Below are positions 1-9,240 of a stretch of 64,000 nucleotides of DNA, piece by piece. How positions within the stretch are numbered: position 1 is the stretch's first letter; the number at the start of each line of letters is the position of its first letter. The position numbers and the translations under genes were made by a program. A model generated the notes under the pieces. That model had not been told where the DNA came from and ran no database searches. It was given only the letters and a program-made list of their open reading frames with translations. The stretch is from Sphingobacteriales bacterium (GTDB lineage: Bacteria > Bacteroidota > Bacteroidia > Chitinophagales > Chitinophagaceae): positions 1 to 64,000 of the forward strand of contig JACQDV010000083.1 of NCBI GenBank assembly GCA_016200915.1, given 5' to 3'.

Positions 1-1292
1 GACCACAGGTGTTCGGAAGATTATGAAGTATTTTGATAAAGCAATTGTTTTGCTTTTCTGGCATTCCCGCCGCATAAAATAACAACGTTGTAAATAATGT
101 CTCTTTCCATGTCCTGACAAAACTTCTTTTTCGCAATTTTATAACCTTTTAGTTGTTTTTCTTTTTTATATGCCTCTAGCAATATGGCTGCCGTTAATAT
201 TACATACACTACCACACGAACCCCATTTTCACTCCTGTTCAGCAAATGTGCAAAATTCAGGTGTTGTTTTAAAAATTTAAAAAATACTTCAATCTGCCAT
301 CTGGAACGATAAATCTCTGTTAGCTCTGCAGCTTTCAAAGTTTTATTGTTAGTGATAAAAGAAAGTGGTTTGCCATCCTCTTTTCGAAGAGCTTTTATAA
401 TACGAACAGGGTAGATTGTTTTCTTCTTATTACTGCTATATAAATAAGCCCACCTGTCTTCTGTTATTATTAAGGTAGCTGTCTGTATATTTTTATGAAC
501 GGTGTTTGCGGAGATGAACGTGCATTTAGCCTGCAGGTCTATTCTGGATATAAACAACATCCCCCTGCCGGTGAGTTCATCATAATTAGCCCTGGAAGTG
601 ATTCCCCTGTCAAACAAATGAAGACTATTATCTTCCTCACAGTAATGGTCAAGCATACTTTCCTGAAGCGCAGCATTTTCACTGGTATATTTTTGATCAC
701 TGTAGAAATAAACACAATCAGGGATGTCCCTGTAACCAATTGTAAATTTCAACATCCGGTACTCTTCGGCATCTCCTCCTTTTAAATGATACTCAATGTG
801 TAATAACTTACTGCTTAATGCAATGATGGTGGAATCAAACCGGATAACAGATAGTTGCTGTTTGGTAAGCAGCGACTGATATGCTTCTACGCAATACTTA
901 AACACTTTCTCAAAATAAGCCGGTTTTATGTGGCTAAGGCGTTCACTGATTGAACTGTGTGCAACATGAACCGATTTAGTATTCTGAATAAGTGAACAAA
1001 ATACGGAAGACTCTAAAGCTGACTGCATACCCCGTAAGCTATTCTCCTTATCGGTCAGGATACAATAAAACAAAAGTTTAAATAGCAATGTCCCCTGAAG
1101 TTTTTTGGAATATTTGTTCACTTGGGTATGTAAAGCAAATCGCTGCAGTTCTCTTTCCGGAAGAAAAGAAAGAAGCCGGCTTACATAGTCCATTGGATTG
1201 TTTTCACAAAAAACTCAAATTTTACGCATAGCACTATCATACTTTTTTCAACAAGCCTTAATAACTAGAATTTCTTCCGAACACCTGTGGTC
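1..1292 (-). mobile_element. Complete IS4-family insertion sequence
   Basis: Perfect 20-bp inverted repeats form the ends: bases 1-20 (beginning GACCACAGGTG) and 1273-1292 (ending CACCTGTGGTC). They enclose one transposase gene on the minus strand whose stop codon directly follows the left repeat. Intact ends and an unbroken transposase suggest a recent, possibly active copy. Any target duplication on the left lies outside the window, so it cannot be checked. The right end abuts a short word, AGGCGACCAACAA, that recurs at 2037-2049, so the element may have landed in or beside a repeat. Confidence 0.9.
21..1193 (-). CDS. IS4-family DDE transposase
   Basis: This 390-residue protein is the transposase of the surrounding insertion sequence and should cut and rejoin its ends. 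The RNase H-like DDE triad can be placed: Asp120 in RFDST, Asp195 in LFDRG, and Glu302 in YRSRWQIE. The last belongs to a perfect Y-x2-R-x3-E-x6-K signature (Tyr295 to Lys309), which is diagnostic of the IS4 family. Length fits full-length members. The start at 1193 leaves about 80 bases to the right inverted repeat, enough for a promoter. No frameshift or internal stop is seen. Family-level assignment is confident; the IS name is not known. Confidence 0.93.
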   Translation of the reverse strand: MDYVSRLLSFLPERELQRFALHTQVNKYSKKLQGTLLFKLLFYCILTDKENSLRGMQSALESSVFCSLIQNTKSVHVAHSSISERLSHIKPAYFEKVFKYCVEAYQSLLTKQQLSVIRFDSTIIALSSKLLHIEYHLKGGDAEEYRMLKFTIGYRDIPDCVYFYSDQKYTSENAALQESMLDHYCEEDNSLHLFDRGITSRANYDELTGRGMLFISRIDLQAKCTFISANTVHKNIQTATLIITEDRWAYLYSSNKKKTIYPVRIIKALRKEDGKPLSFITNNKTLKAAELTEIYRSRWQIEVFFKFLKQHLNFAHLLNRSENGVRVVVYVILTAAILLEAYKKEKQLKGYKIAKKKFCQDMERDIIYNVVILCGGNARKAKQLLYQNTS

Positions 1293-1327
1293 AGGCGACC
1301 AACAACGGCGGAGAATTACTTTATTTG

Positions 1328-1801
1328 TCAGCCTCTGTAATCTTTTGCACTTAATTGAAACCTGATATTGTCAGGATCATGGAGGTATACCTGGTTTCCA
1401 TACTCCATGGTGGGATTTGCAGAAGGGAATTCTTTTTTCAACTTTTCAAATACAGCTTCTGCATTAAAAGATTCTATGCCAATACAGAAATGATCTATTC
1501 CGGATGGACCCTCGTCTTTATTAATACTTAAGAAACTATTGCCAAGATCAAGATTGCAATAATCTTTATCCTCGTCTCTCACTTTTAGGCCCAGGAGGTT
1601 TTGATAAAAAGCTTTTGATTTTGCTACATCAGCAACATGGATCGTAGCATGATTCAGCATTGTTCCCTGGAAAGTAGTTTGAGCAGTTTGTGTTAACAAG
1701 GATGGGGTAGCAGCAATAACTGCTAATGACTGAACAAAATCCCGCCTGCTGATGCCACCTTTTTCGTAGGAATCAAGCATTTTGTCAATAACATTTTTCA
1801 T
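1328..1801 (-). CDS. VOC (glyoxalase/bleomycin-resistance fold) protein with Tat-like leader
   Basis: From the ATG at 1801 the protein has 157 residues. The N-terminus carries SRRDFVQ followed by a hydrophobic stretch, which resembles a twin-arginine export signal. From about residue 48 it reads as one VOC module (MLNHATIHVADVAKSKAFYQ, then LLGLKVRDE, DHFCIGI and HDPDNIRFQL). Such domains usually use His/Glu residues for a metal and act as lyases, dioxygenases or binding proteins; no substrate can be named. An upstream in-frame ATG at 1852 would add 17 residues before the leader, so the internal start is preferred. The gene sits alone between the IS element and a hairpin repeat. Confidence 0.8.
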   Translation of the reverse strand: MKNVIDKMLDSYEKGGISRRDFVQSLAVIAATPSLLTQTAQTTFQGTMLNHATIHVADVAKSKAFYQNLLGLKVRDEDKDYCNLDLGNSFLSINKDEGPSGIDHFCIGIESFNAEAVFEKLKKEFPSANPTMEYGNQVYLHDPDNIRFQLSAKDYRG

Positions 1802-1888
1802 TGTTTCTTTTTTAGTATTAATAGTGTGTTGTAATAGCAGTACAGCTAACAAATAAATTTACGAAAGTTTAAAGTTGAACTTCTTTCT

Positions 1889-2019
1889 ATCTCCGCAGAG
1901 TCTCTCTACAGGTTTGTGCATAGCCGAGGACTCTGCGGCATCAGGGAACAATAGCACAAATCTTCAGCTACCGTATTTCAAATGCCGCAGGGTCGGCTTG
2001 GGTCAGACCCTGTGGAGAT
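1889..2019. repeat. MITE-like composite hairpin element, CCGCAGAG type
   Basis: The outer arms are ATCTCCGCAG (1889-1898) and CTGTGGAGAT (2010-2019), complementary with one G-T pair. Inside are two hairpins: CCGCAGAGTC/GACTCTGCGG (1893-1902 with 1929-1938) and CCGCAGGGTC/GACCCTGTGG (1985-1994 with 2006-2015, one G-T pair). There is no coding potential. The layout of nested palindromes about 130 bp long fits a non-autonomous mobile or REP-type repeat. It could also act as a terminator for the unknown gene at 2071-2805, which is transcribed toward it. Confidence 0.55.
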
Positions 2020-2070
2020 AAAAAATGTTATTAATCAGGCGACCAACAAGGGCTGGAGAGCTATAGTCAT

Positions 2071-2805
2071 TTATCGTTTTGGAGGTTCATAAATATTTTC
2101 AGGATGTTTTATTTTCTCTTCCTCAAATTCCTTCTTTTTTATTTTATCATCTTCTATTTTTTGCCATTCACTACTTGTCCAAAAGCGAACATCGTTAAAG
2201 TTGTATTTATGTGCATACTTTTCTGTTGTGTCTTTAGAAACAAAGATTCTAAAACAAGCGTTTCTAATGTACTTTGATTGCTCTTGTTTATCAGAAGAGT
2301 TTGTAAAACCCGGTCCAAGATAACTTAAACTTATACTGTCTCCTTGTCTTATGCCTAAATAACTTGTTGCATCATAATACCACTTTTCATTTTTAATTGG
2401 CATTAATTGTCTTGTCGTTGGGTTTTTAGTTAGAATTAAAACTCCTAGTTTACTAAAGTCAGGGCTATATACAATTGTATCAATTATAATTTCTGTCCCT
2501 TCAAAATATTCTTTGCTGTAAAAGAAATCTTCACTTTCGTGTCTTAATAAGAGCTCTTTCAATTCAACTGATATTTTTAAGCTGTCTTTGCTATAATCTT
2601 CCTTTTTATTTATCGTTGTGTTTAAAAATTGGGCTGGTGTGTCAGTGTTTTTTCGAAATTCCATCCACCCATAGATGTACTTAAAATAAAAAAATGTCAA
2701 CCCAAGAATAACAAATAAAATAATTGTAAAAAATGTCTTTTTCAAAGTATTACTTGATGATTTATTTGTGATAATGTTTAAGAATTGATAATTATCCTGA
2801 CACAA
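2071..2805 (-). CDS. Unknown protein with one N-terminal membrane segment
   Basis: I do not recognise this 244-residue protein. A hydrophobic helix at about residues 23-45 follows a short cytoplasmic start, so it is probably anchored with the rest outside the cytoplasm. The remainder is rich in Lys, Asp and Tyr and ends in a charged tail with several Lys/Glu runs and EPPKR. No enzyme motif is visible. The region is AT-rich, and the gene stands alone between repeat-containing spacers, which fits an accessory gene. The start is the first ATG and gives a sensible anchor. Confidence 0.65.
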   Translation of the reverse strand: MCQDNYQFLNIITNKSSSNTLKKTFFTIILFVILGLTFFYFKYIYGWMEFRKNTDTPAQFLNTTINKKEDYSKDSLKISVELKELLLRHESEDFFYSKEYFEGTEIIIDTIVYSPDFSKLGVLILTKNPTTRQLMPIKNEKWYYDATSYLGIRQGDSISLSYLGPGFTNSSDKQEQSKYIRNACFRIFVSKDTTEKYAHKYNFNDVRFWTSSEWQKIEDDKIKKKEFEEEKIKHPENIYEPPKR

Positions 2806-3149
2806 TAGTCAATCCATAAATATACAAAAAGAACATACTAAACGGTTTTGTAAATCCATCTTCATATTATAGTTTACAAAACTAATCCTGCCACCAAGTA
2901 TTCCCGAACCATTAATCGAGTGACACAACAGGCGATGCTATAAGATACTAAAGCCGGTATCAAAATATCGAACATTGAACAAGGAATATCGAATGATGAA
3001 GTAAAACATCCCTTCAACCAATAACCAGCAACCAGTAACCTGCAACTGGCAACCAGCATTTGGCACTTTTATTGACCCATATACCCTTCCCATCTAAACT
3101 ATAGTATTTTTGCGGTTTAGGTGTTATTTTGTCACAGATAAATATTGAT
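2806..3149. other. Repeat-containing spacer upstream of lon
   Basis: No gene is seen here. It holds a GAGTGACACAACA word at 2918-2930 that recurs at 38369-38381 and in shorter form at 49968-49978. It also holds short-period text (repeats of TATCGAA-like and AACCAGCAACCAG-like words, about 2965-3055). The last 80 bases carry the probable lon promoter. The tandem words resemble those in other spacers of this window. Confidence 0.5.
3105..3112 (+). promoter_or_regulatory. Probable -7 box for lon
   Basis: TATTTTTG matches the Bacteroidota -7 consensus TAnnTTTG. Transcription would begin near 3119-3122. That leaves about 30 bases of leader to the ATG at 3150 but under 10 to an upstream TTG at 3129, which favours the ATG. 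A TTG at the expected -33 spacing is not present, so the match is only partial. Confidence 0.4.
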
Positions 3150-5552
3150 ATGAACGATTTGAAATTTTTGATGAAGCCCGACGATGAGATGGAGTTTATG
3201 CCTATCATTCCCCTTAATGAATCGGATAGTGAAACCAGCGATGACGCTGTAATCCCCAATGAACTGCCGGTGCTGCCGCTGCGGAACACCGTGTTGTTTC
3301 CAGGTGTGGTGATACCCATTACGGTGGGCCGGGATAAGAGTATTAAGGCGGTAGGCGATGCTTACAAGGCTGACAAATTGATAGGTGTAGTAGCGCAAAA
3401 AGACAGTGCGGTGGAAGACCCTGTTGTTGCCGACCTGGAAGATATTGGTACGGTTGCAAAAATAATTAAGCAGATAAAAATGCCCGATGGCGGCACTACC
3501 ATCATTATACAGGGACGCCGCCGTTTTAAAATTGACAGCATCACCAGCGAAGAACCTTATTTTAAAGCGCAGATAAAATTACTGGAAGATGAGCCGGTGC
3601 AGGATGAAGAAAGTTATAAAGCAATGGCCAGCTCCATTAAAGATATGGCCGGACAAATCATTGCTCTTTCACCTAACATGCCGAGTGAAGCGGCCGTTAT
3701 TTTAAAGAATATTGAAAACCCTTCTTTCCTTATTCATTTTGTTAGCAGTAACCTGAGCAGTGATTTAGTGGAGAAACAAAATTTGCTCGAGATAAATCAT
3801 ATCAGTCACCGGGCAGAACGTTTGTTGCAGTTGCTGCAAAAAGAATTGCAATATGCTGAATTAAAAAACCAGGTTACTAATAAAACAAGAACGGAATTAG
3901 ATAAACAACAAAAAGAATATTTTCTTCAGCAACAACTTAAGAGTATTAAAGAAGAGTTGGGTGGTGACAGCAATGACCGTGAAGTAAAAGAAATGCAGAA
4001 AAAAGCAGAGACAAAGAAATGGAGTACTGCTGCAAAAGAAATGTTTCAGAAGGGAGTGGAGAAGCTGGAACGTATGCATCCAAGTACACCTGATTATTCT
4101 GTGGTGTATAATCATTTGGATTTATTGCTTGACTTGCCATGGGAAGATTATACAGAAGATAATTATGATTTAAAGAGAGCAAAGAAAGTACTGGATGAAG
4201 ATCATTATGGAATGAATAAGATTAAAGAAAGGATTTTAGAATACCTGGCCGTATTAAAGCTGAAAGGTGATTTAAAAAGTCCGATACTTTGTTTTGTTGG
4301 CCCTCCCGGTATTGGTAAAACATCATTGGGAAAAAGTATTGCCAATGCATTGAAAAGAAAATATGTGCGGCTGAGTTTAGGTGGCTTGCATGATGAAAGT
4401 GAAATTCGTGGACACCGTAAAACATATATAGGCGCTATGCCGGGAAGAATTTTGCAATCAATCCGTAAAATAAAATCATCCAATCCTGTAATGATATTAG
4501 ATGAGATTGATAAAGTAGGTAATGATTTTCGTGGCGACCCATCGAGTGCATTGCTGGAAGTATTAGACCCTGAACAGAATAATAATTTCTACGATAATTA
4601 TTTAGAGCTGGAATACGATTTAAGTAAAGTATTGTTTATTGCTACAGCTAATGATATCAATACGATTCAACCAGCCTTGCGTGACCGTTTAGAAATTATT
4701 GACCTGAGTGGTTATGCAGTGGAAGAAAAGATTCAGATTGCCAAGCGTCACTTAGTGCCAAAGCAAAAAGAAATGCATGGGTTGGATAAGATCAATCTAA
4801 AATTTTCGGATAATGTATTGCAGAAGGTGATTGAAGATTATACAAGAGAAAGTGGTGTTCGTGAACTGGATCGTATGCTGGCATCTATTATGAGAGCCGA
4901 GGCGAAGGAATATGCGATGAAAGGAAAGATAAAAACAAATTTGGCTGAAAAGGATATTGAAAAGATATTAGGCAAACCGAAATACAGTAATGATCTGTAT
5001 AAAACAGCTAATATGCCCGGTGTGGCAGTTGGTTTAGCCTGGACTTATGTAGGTGGCGACATTTTATTTATTGAAACATCGCTGAGTGAAGGTAAAGGTG
5101 AATTAAGATTGACCGGTAATCTTGGTAATGTGATGAAAGAAAGTGCCAGCACAGCATTAACTTATTTGCAGGCCAATGCAAAGAAAGTGGGAATTGATTC
5201 AACTCTGTTTGATAAAAGAAATATTCATATCCACGTTCCTGAGGGAGCTGTGCCTAAAGATGGACCAAGTGCAGGTATCACCATGATGACAGCATTATGC
5301 AGTGCATTCACCGGAAGAAAGATAAAACCTTACCTCGCCATGACTGGTGAAATAACTTTACGTGGACAAGTGTTGCCGGTAGGAGGAATTAAAGAAAAAG
5401 TGCTGGCAGCAAAGAGGGCAGGAATTAAAGAGATTATTCTTTGTCAGCAGAATGAAAAAGATATTGATGAGATCAATGCAGAATATATTAAAGGCATGAA
5501 GTTTCATTTTGTGAAAACAATGCAGCAGGTGCTGGAACTGGCGTTAATGTAA
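3150..5552 (+). CDS. lon: ATP-dependent protease Lon
   Basis: Lon degrades misfolded and regulatory proteins in the cytoplasm as a hexameric AAA+ ring. This 800-residue protein has the standard order. The N-terminal substrate-binding LON domain begins around [17 protein letters not shown] coiled-coil region follows (about residues 230-310). The AAA+ ATPase has Walker A GPPGIGKT at 384-391 and Walker B MILDEID. The protease domain has catalytic Ser707 in DGPSAG and Lys750 in GGIKEK. I chose the ATG at 3150 over a TTG at 3129 because of the -7 box position and because the LKFLMK start resembles related proteins. A strong terminator follows the gene. Confidence 0.97.
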   Translation: MNDLKFLMKPDDEMEFMPIIPLNESDSETSDDAVIPNELPVLPLRNTVLFPGVVIPITVGRDKSIKAVGDAYKADKLIGVVAQKDSAVEDPVVADLEDIGTVAKIIKQIKMPDGGTTIIIQGRRRFKIDSITSEEPYFKAQIKLLEDEPVQDEESYKAMASSIKDMAGQIIALSPNMPSEAAVILKNIENPSFLIHFVSSNLSSDLVEKQNLLEINHISHRAERLLQLLQKELQYAELKNQVTNKTRTELDKQQKEYFLQQQLKSIKEELGGDSNDREVKEMQKKAETKKWSTAAKEMFQKGVEKLERMHPSTPDYSVVYNHLDLLLDLPWEDYTEDNYDLKRAKKVLDEDHYGMNKIKERILEYLAVLKLKGDLKSPILCFVGPPGIGKTSLGKSIANALKRKYVRLSLGGLHDESEIRGHRKTYIGAMPGRILQSIRKIKSSNPVMILDEIDKVGNDFRGDPSSALLEVLDPEQNNNFYDNYLELEYDLSKVLFIATANDINTIQPALRDRLEIIDLSGYAVEEKIQIAKRHLVPKQKEMHGLDKINLKFSDNVLQKVIEDYTRESGVRELDRMLASIMRAEAKEYAMKGKIKTNLAEKDIEKILGKPKYSNDLYKTANMPGVAVGLAWTYVGGDILFIETSLSEGKGELRLTGNLGNVMKESASTALTYLQANAKKVGIDSTLFDKRNIHIHVPEGAVPKDGPSAGITMMTALCSAFTGRKIKPYLAMTGEITLRGQVLPVGGIKEKVLAAKRAGIKEIILCQQNEKDIDEINAEYIKGMKFHFVKTMQQVLELALM

Positions 5553-5575
5553 AACTGGTTGTATAAATAAAGAAT

Positions 5576-5604
5576 GCAGGCGAAAATATTCGTCTGCGTT
5601 TTTT
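5576..5604 (+). terminator. Intrinsic terminator after lon
   Basis: A 9-bp stem (GCAGGCGAA at 5576-5584 with TTCGTCTGC at 5589-5597, one G-T pair) and a 4-base loop are followed by GTTTTTTG. Confidence 0.8.
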
Positions 5605-5616
5605 GTTTTGAAAATG

Positions 5617-5771
5617 TCACGCAAAGGCGCTATGGACGCAAAGGAGATGCTTGGTAGAGCATCAGGTTCAAAGCTTGCTTGATGTATTGGTTAATATCAC
5701 GCAAAGGCACAAAGAAAATAAGCCGCAAGAAAAAATCCTGGCGTCTTTGCTCCTTATAATTCTTTGCGTGA
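5617..5771. repeat. CACGCAAAG intergenic repeat with inverted end
   Basis: TCACGCAAAG occurs at 5617-5626 and 5697-5706, and its exact complement CTTTGCGTGA lies at 5762-5771. The two inner copies make a 10-bp inverted repeat around a 55-base interior that contains further GCAAAG-like words. Related words occur in the spacer after the glutaryl-CoA dehydrogenase gene (about 51330-51375). No gene is seen in 5553-5862. Confidence 0.5.
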
Positions 5772-5862
5772 AAAATTCAAACTGATGCACTGGCAGATGT
5801 CTGGTTAGCTTTAGCACTTTTTTATTTTTCCTTATCTTCATCCGCAAATTGGACAGAAACAG

Positions 5863-6930
5863 ATGCGGAGATACTGGTTATTAAGCACCTTTTTATTGAT
5901 GATGGTTGTTGCCAAATCCCAAACCCTTGGTGGCAATGCTGTATTTAATTTTTTAAAACTTCCCAATTCACCACAGCTTACAGCTTTGGGTGGTGTTAAT
6001 ATCACTAACCAGAATAATGATATTAGCCTGGCATTTAATAATCCTGCTTTGCTGCGGGATTCAATGCATACACAGATGGTTGCTGTATTCAACTCTATGC
6101 CAGCGAATATTAAAAACCTCCACTGGATGCTGGGTTATCATCATGCCAAACTCAAAACGAATTTTGCCTTAGGCATCAATTACTTTACTTACGGAAATAT
6201 TACACAGACAGATAATATTGGCAACGTACAGGGGCAATTTAAGCCTACTGATTTTGTGGTGCAGTTTATGGCGAGCCGGCAGTATATGGAAAAATGGTTT
6301 TATGGCATGTCGTTTAAATTCATCAATTCCAATTATGGTGTGTATCGCAGTAATGGAATTGCATTTGACGTTGGGGTGAATTATCATGATAAAGAAAAAT
6401 TATTCCAGGCAGGTGTGGTGGCTAAGAATATGGGAACACAGTTACAACGTTATACCAGCACCGTTAAAGAGGAATTGCCTTTTGATCTGGAAATTGGTAT
6501 TTCAAAGAAGCTGGCCCGTTCTCCTTTTCAGTTCTCTGCTACGCTGCATCATGTTCACCAGTTTGATATTCGTTATAACGATACTACTTTCCTCAATGAA
6601 AATCCTTTTGGCGGGAGTGTGAGTGAAGGGAAGAATACAGGTGATAAAATATTCCGTCATTTTGTGCTGGCTTCTCAAATTTCTATCGGGAAATATTTAG
6701 AGATCACGGTTGCTTATAATCATTTGCGCAGAAGTGAACTGAAGATAGCCAATGCAGGTAATGGATTGAATGGTTTTTCATTGGGAGTAGGAGCTTTGTT
6801 GCCAAAGCTGAACATCCGATATGCAAGAGCTTATTATCAAAACAATACTGCCTATAATCAGTTGGGCATTAATATGCCGCTGAATCAATATTTCAGTTTG
6901 GGTAAGTTTGGGGAAAGGATACATTGGTGA
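5863..6930 (+). CDS. porQ: Type IX secretion system protein PorQ
   Basis: PorQ is an outer-membrane beta-barrel of the type IX secretion attachment complex, which anchors cargo whose C-terminal signal has been cleaved. The 355-residue sequence has a signal peptide (about residues 1-19, ending AKSQ), then the conserved opening with GGNAVFNFL and NSPQLTALGG, and alternating beta-strands through to the C-terminus, as in the PorV/PorQ group. The ATG at 5863 is the only start that keeps the signal peptide. The gene stands alone between the lon spacer and a bidirectional terminator. It agrees with the sorting-domain cargo genes elsewhere in the window. Confidence 0.88.
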   Translation: MRRYWLLSTFLLMMVVAKSQTLGGNAVFNFLKLPNSPQLTALGGVNITNQNNDISLAFNNPALLRDSMHTQMVAVFNSMPANIKNLHWMLGYHHAKLKTNFALGINYFTYGNITQTDNIGNVQGQFKPTDFVVQFMASRQYMEKWFYGMSFKFINSNYGVYRSNGIAFDVGVNYHDKEKLFQAGVVAKNMGTQLQRYTSTVKEELPFDLEIGISKKLARSPFQFSATLHHVHQFDIRYNDTTFLNENPFGGSVSEGKNTGDKIFRHFVLASQISIGKYLEITVAYNHLRRSELKIANAGNGLNGFSLGVGALLPKLNIRYARAYYQNNTAYNQLGINMPLNQYFSLGKFGERIHW

Positions 6931-6953
6931 GGTTGAATGCTGAAGGCTCAAGG

Positions 6954-7057
6954 CTTAACGCTGAAAGCACAATGCTCAATAAGATTTTATATCACAGAAA
7001 TAACAAAAGAGTTCCGTATCAGACGGAACTCTTTTGCTTATAGCTTTCAGCGTTAAG
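6954..7057. terminator. Bidirectional terminator within a nested inverted repeat
   Basis: The core is a perfect 14-bp stem (7004-7017 with 7023-7036) around a 5-base loop, with A and T tracts on either side, so it can end transcription from porQ on the plus strand and the S9 peptidase on the minus strand. It lies inside a second inverted repeat: CTTAACGCTGAAAGC at 6954-6968 is exactly complementary to 7043-7057. Confidence 0.85.
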
Positions 7058-7081
7058 CATTGTGCATTAAGTTTGCAGCTT

Positions 7082-9127
7082 TTACTGCAAATATTTTTTC
7101 AGCCATGCCTGTACTTCACTATACCAAAAGCGGCTGTTCTCTGCTCTTAATATCCAGTGGTTTTCTTCGGGGAATACTAATAGTTTGGATGGAACTTTCA
7201 TGCGTTGCAAGGCCGCCCAGTTTTCTAATGAGTTGTTGAGTGGCACACGAAAATCCTGTTCACCAACTGTAACTAATATTGGCGTTTTAAATTTTGCTGC
7301 ATAACGGATAGGGTTCTGTTCTTTCCATACTTTGTTTTGTGTCCACGGAGCACCACCATTCATTACTTCTCTTCCCCACATAACATCACTGGTGCCATAT
7401 TGTGCTTCGCTGTTTACCAAACCTGCATGTGCAATCAGGCATTTATAATGTGTAGTAGTTGCCTGCATCCAGTTAGCTAAGTGACCACCATAACTGGCGC
7501 CACCACCGGCTTGTTTTGTTCCATCAATAAATGAATAACGCTTGATCACATCAGCCGCAGCTTCATTAATTTCATTAGCTGGTCCTTTGAAGGGATCGTA
7601 TTGAATGTCCTGTGCAAACTTATCTCCATATCCTGTTGAACCGGTGTAATCAGTCAACACTAAAACATAACCCGGTGAGGCGAGTAAATGATAGTTCCAA
7701 CGATAACTCCAGTTGTCTTTCCATGATCCGGCAGGTCCGCCATGAAATACTACAAACAAAGGATATTTTTTATTAGCATCAAAACCTGCTGGTCTTACTA
7801 ATAAGCTGCGGATTTTTTTACCACGACTGCTGGTCATCCAAACTACTTCTGCTTGTGGTAAGTCTAATGTTTTTAATTTCTCTTCATTAAAGCTGGAAAT
7901 AAAAACATGATTGTTATTGCTGATCTTAACTACTTCAGGCGGCATAGAAGCATTATCGTAATTACATAAAATAGTTTGACCGTCTGACGAAACACTGGCA
8001 GCATTATAGCAACCAACAGGATTATTGCTTAATAATTGCAATGTGCCACCAGCAACCGGTAAAGAAAATAATTTATCATTTCCCTGGTCTTCCACACTCA
8101 TTATAATTTTCCCATTGGTTTCTGTATAACTATTAACGGGACGGTCTAATGCAGGGGTGAGATAAGTTTTGTTTTGCATGGATGGCCAGTCAAAACGAAC
8201 CAGTTTGTTGATGTTATAAACTTTATAGTTGTTGTTGGCAGAAGTGTAGCATAATAAATATTTACCATCGCTGCTCATTTGTGCATTGCCATAATCATTG
8301 CCATCGCTGGTGAGCTGAGTGGCATCACCGCCTTTCGCCGATACTTTATAAAGATTGGTAGTTGGTTCCTGGTAAGCAGCGGTATTCAAATCAGTAGTGG
8401 CGCTAAAGATGATTTCATTTCCATCATGACTCCATGTTGCGCTGCCAAAGCTGAATCCTTCTTTGCTTACGATGGATACATTGGTAAAAATATCTTTTGC
8501 AGTTGCATTCGCTTCGGTTGATTGAATAAAGATGTGAGTTTGTTTATCTTCTCTCCAATGATCCCAATCCCGAATAGGAAAACTGGTATAGACTCTTGCT
8601 TTGTATTTTATTTTCTTTCTGTCATCCGCAATTTTTTTATTGGCACTATCGGTAAAGGCGCCGGGATAAACACTGCTGTTGAATAAAATAGATTTACCAT
8701 CAGGGCTCCATTGCGGAGAAGAAGCACCGGTTGATAAATTGGTGAACCGTTGTGCTTCGCCACCATCTTTAATATTTAATAAATAAATCTGTCCTGCATC
8801 ATCTCCTTCTCTTTTGGTGGAGAAAGCTAAATACTTACCATCAGGGCTCCACTGATAACCACCTTCACCTCCTTTACCTGTAGTGAGCCTTCTTGGTTTG
8901 GTATTTCCATCCGTTGAAGCAATCCATAGATCAGATACCTGTTCACTTTCAGTATAAGATGGATCTGTTACATTAAATACCACCCATTTCCCATCGGGAC
9001 TAACTTGAGGTGCACCTACTCTTTTCATCAGCCACATTGATTCGTGGGTGATGGTTTGTTTGGTTTGTGCAAATGAAATAGTAATAAATAATACCGCTGT
9101 AGTTACGGTCAGCAAACGTTTTATCAT
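7082..9127 (-). CDS. S9-family (prolyl oligopeptidase type) secreted peptidase
   Basis: This 681-residue protein is an alpha/beta-hydrolase peptidase of the dipeptidyl/acylaminoacyl-peptidase kind, which trims short peptides. It starts with a signal peptide (MIKRLLTVTTAVLFITISFAQ, abutting AQ-type cleavage). An N-terminal beta-propeller follows with several PD40-like blades (SPDGKW, SPDGKY, SPDGKS, SHDGNE, SSDGKY). The catalytic domain has Ser545 in GASYGG, Asp625 in GEQDFRVP and His657 in ENHW. The ATG at 9127 is chosen because the longer reading from 9181 would put 18 charged residues before the signal peptide. The product is probably periplasmic. Confidence 0.92.
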   Translation of the reverse strand: MIKRLLTVTTAVLFITISFAQTKQTITHESMWLMKRVGAPQVSPDGKWVVFNVTDPSYTESEQVSDLWIASTDGNTKPRRLTTGKGGEGGYQWSPDGKYLAFSTKREGDDAGQIYLLNIKDGGEAQRFTNLSTGASSPQWSPDGKSILFNSSVYPGAFTDSANKKIADDRKKIKYKARVYTSFPIRDWDHWREDKQTHIFIQSTEANATAKDIFTNVSIVSKEGFSFGSATWSHDGNEIIFSATTDLNTAAYQEPTTNLYKVSAKGGDATQLTSDGNDYGNAQMSSDGKYLLCYTSANNNYKVYNINKLVRFDWPSMQNKTYLTPALDRPVNSYTETNGKIIMSVEDQGNDKLFSLPVAGGTLQLLSNNPVGCYNAASVSSDGQTILCNYDNASMPPEVVKISNNNHVFISSFNEEKLKTLDLPQAEVVWMTSSRGKKIRSLLVRPAGFDANKKYPLFVVFHGGPAGSWKDNWSYRWNYHLLASPGYVLVLTDYTGSTGYGDKFAQDIQYDPFKGPANEINEAAADVIKRYSFIDGTKQAGGGASYGGHLANWMQATTTHYKCLIAHAGLVNSEAQYGTSDVMWGREVMNGGAPWTQNKVWKEQNPIRYAAKFKTPILVTVGEQDFRVPLNNSLENWAALQRMKVPSKLLVFPEENHWILRAENSRFWYSEVQAWLKKYLQ

Positions 9128-9189
9128 ATCAGTATAATTTGAAGCAATAAAATTAAGGGAAATGATTTTTCTTTCATTCATGTAATAAC

Positions 9190-9240
9190 CGCCGTCAGGG
9201 TTTGCAACCGCTGACGGGGTTACAACCTATAACGGGGTTT
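9190..9240. repeat. Short intergenic repeat with small hairpin
   Basis: CGTCAG...CTGACG forms a 6-bp hairpin, and ACGGGGTT-type words occur twice (around 9215-9240). It follows the stop codon of the acyl-CoA ligase gene on the minus strand and may act as its terminator. Confidence 0.35.

Noticed and set aside
495-785. Plus-strand frame inside the transposase
   Set aside because: It is a shadow of the transposase on the opposite strand without a recognisable domain.
2874-3319. Minus-strand frames over the lon promoter and start
   Set aside because: They overlap lon and consist of translated intergenic word repeats.
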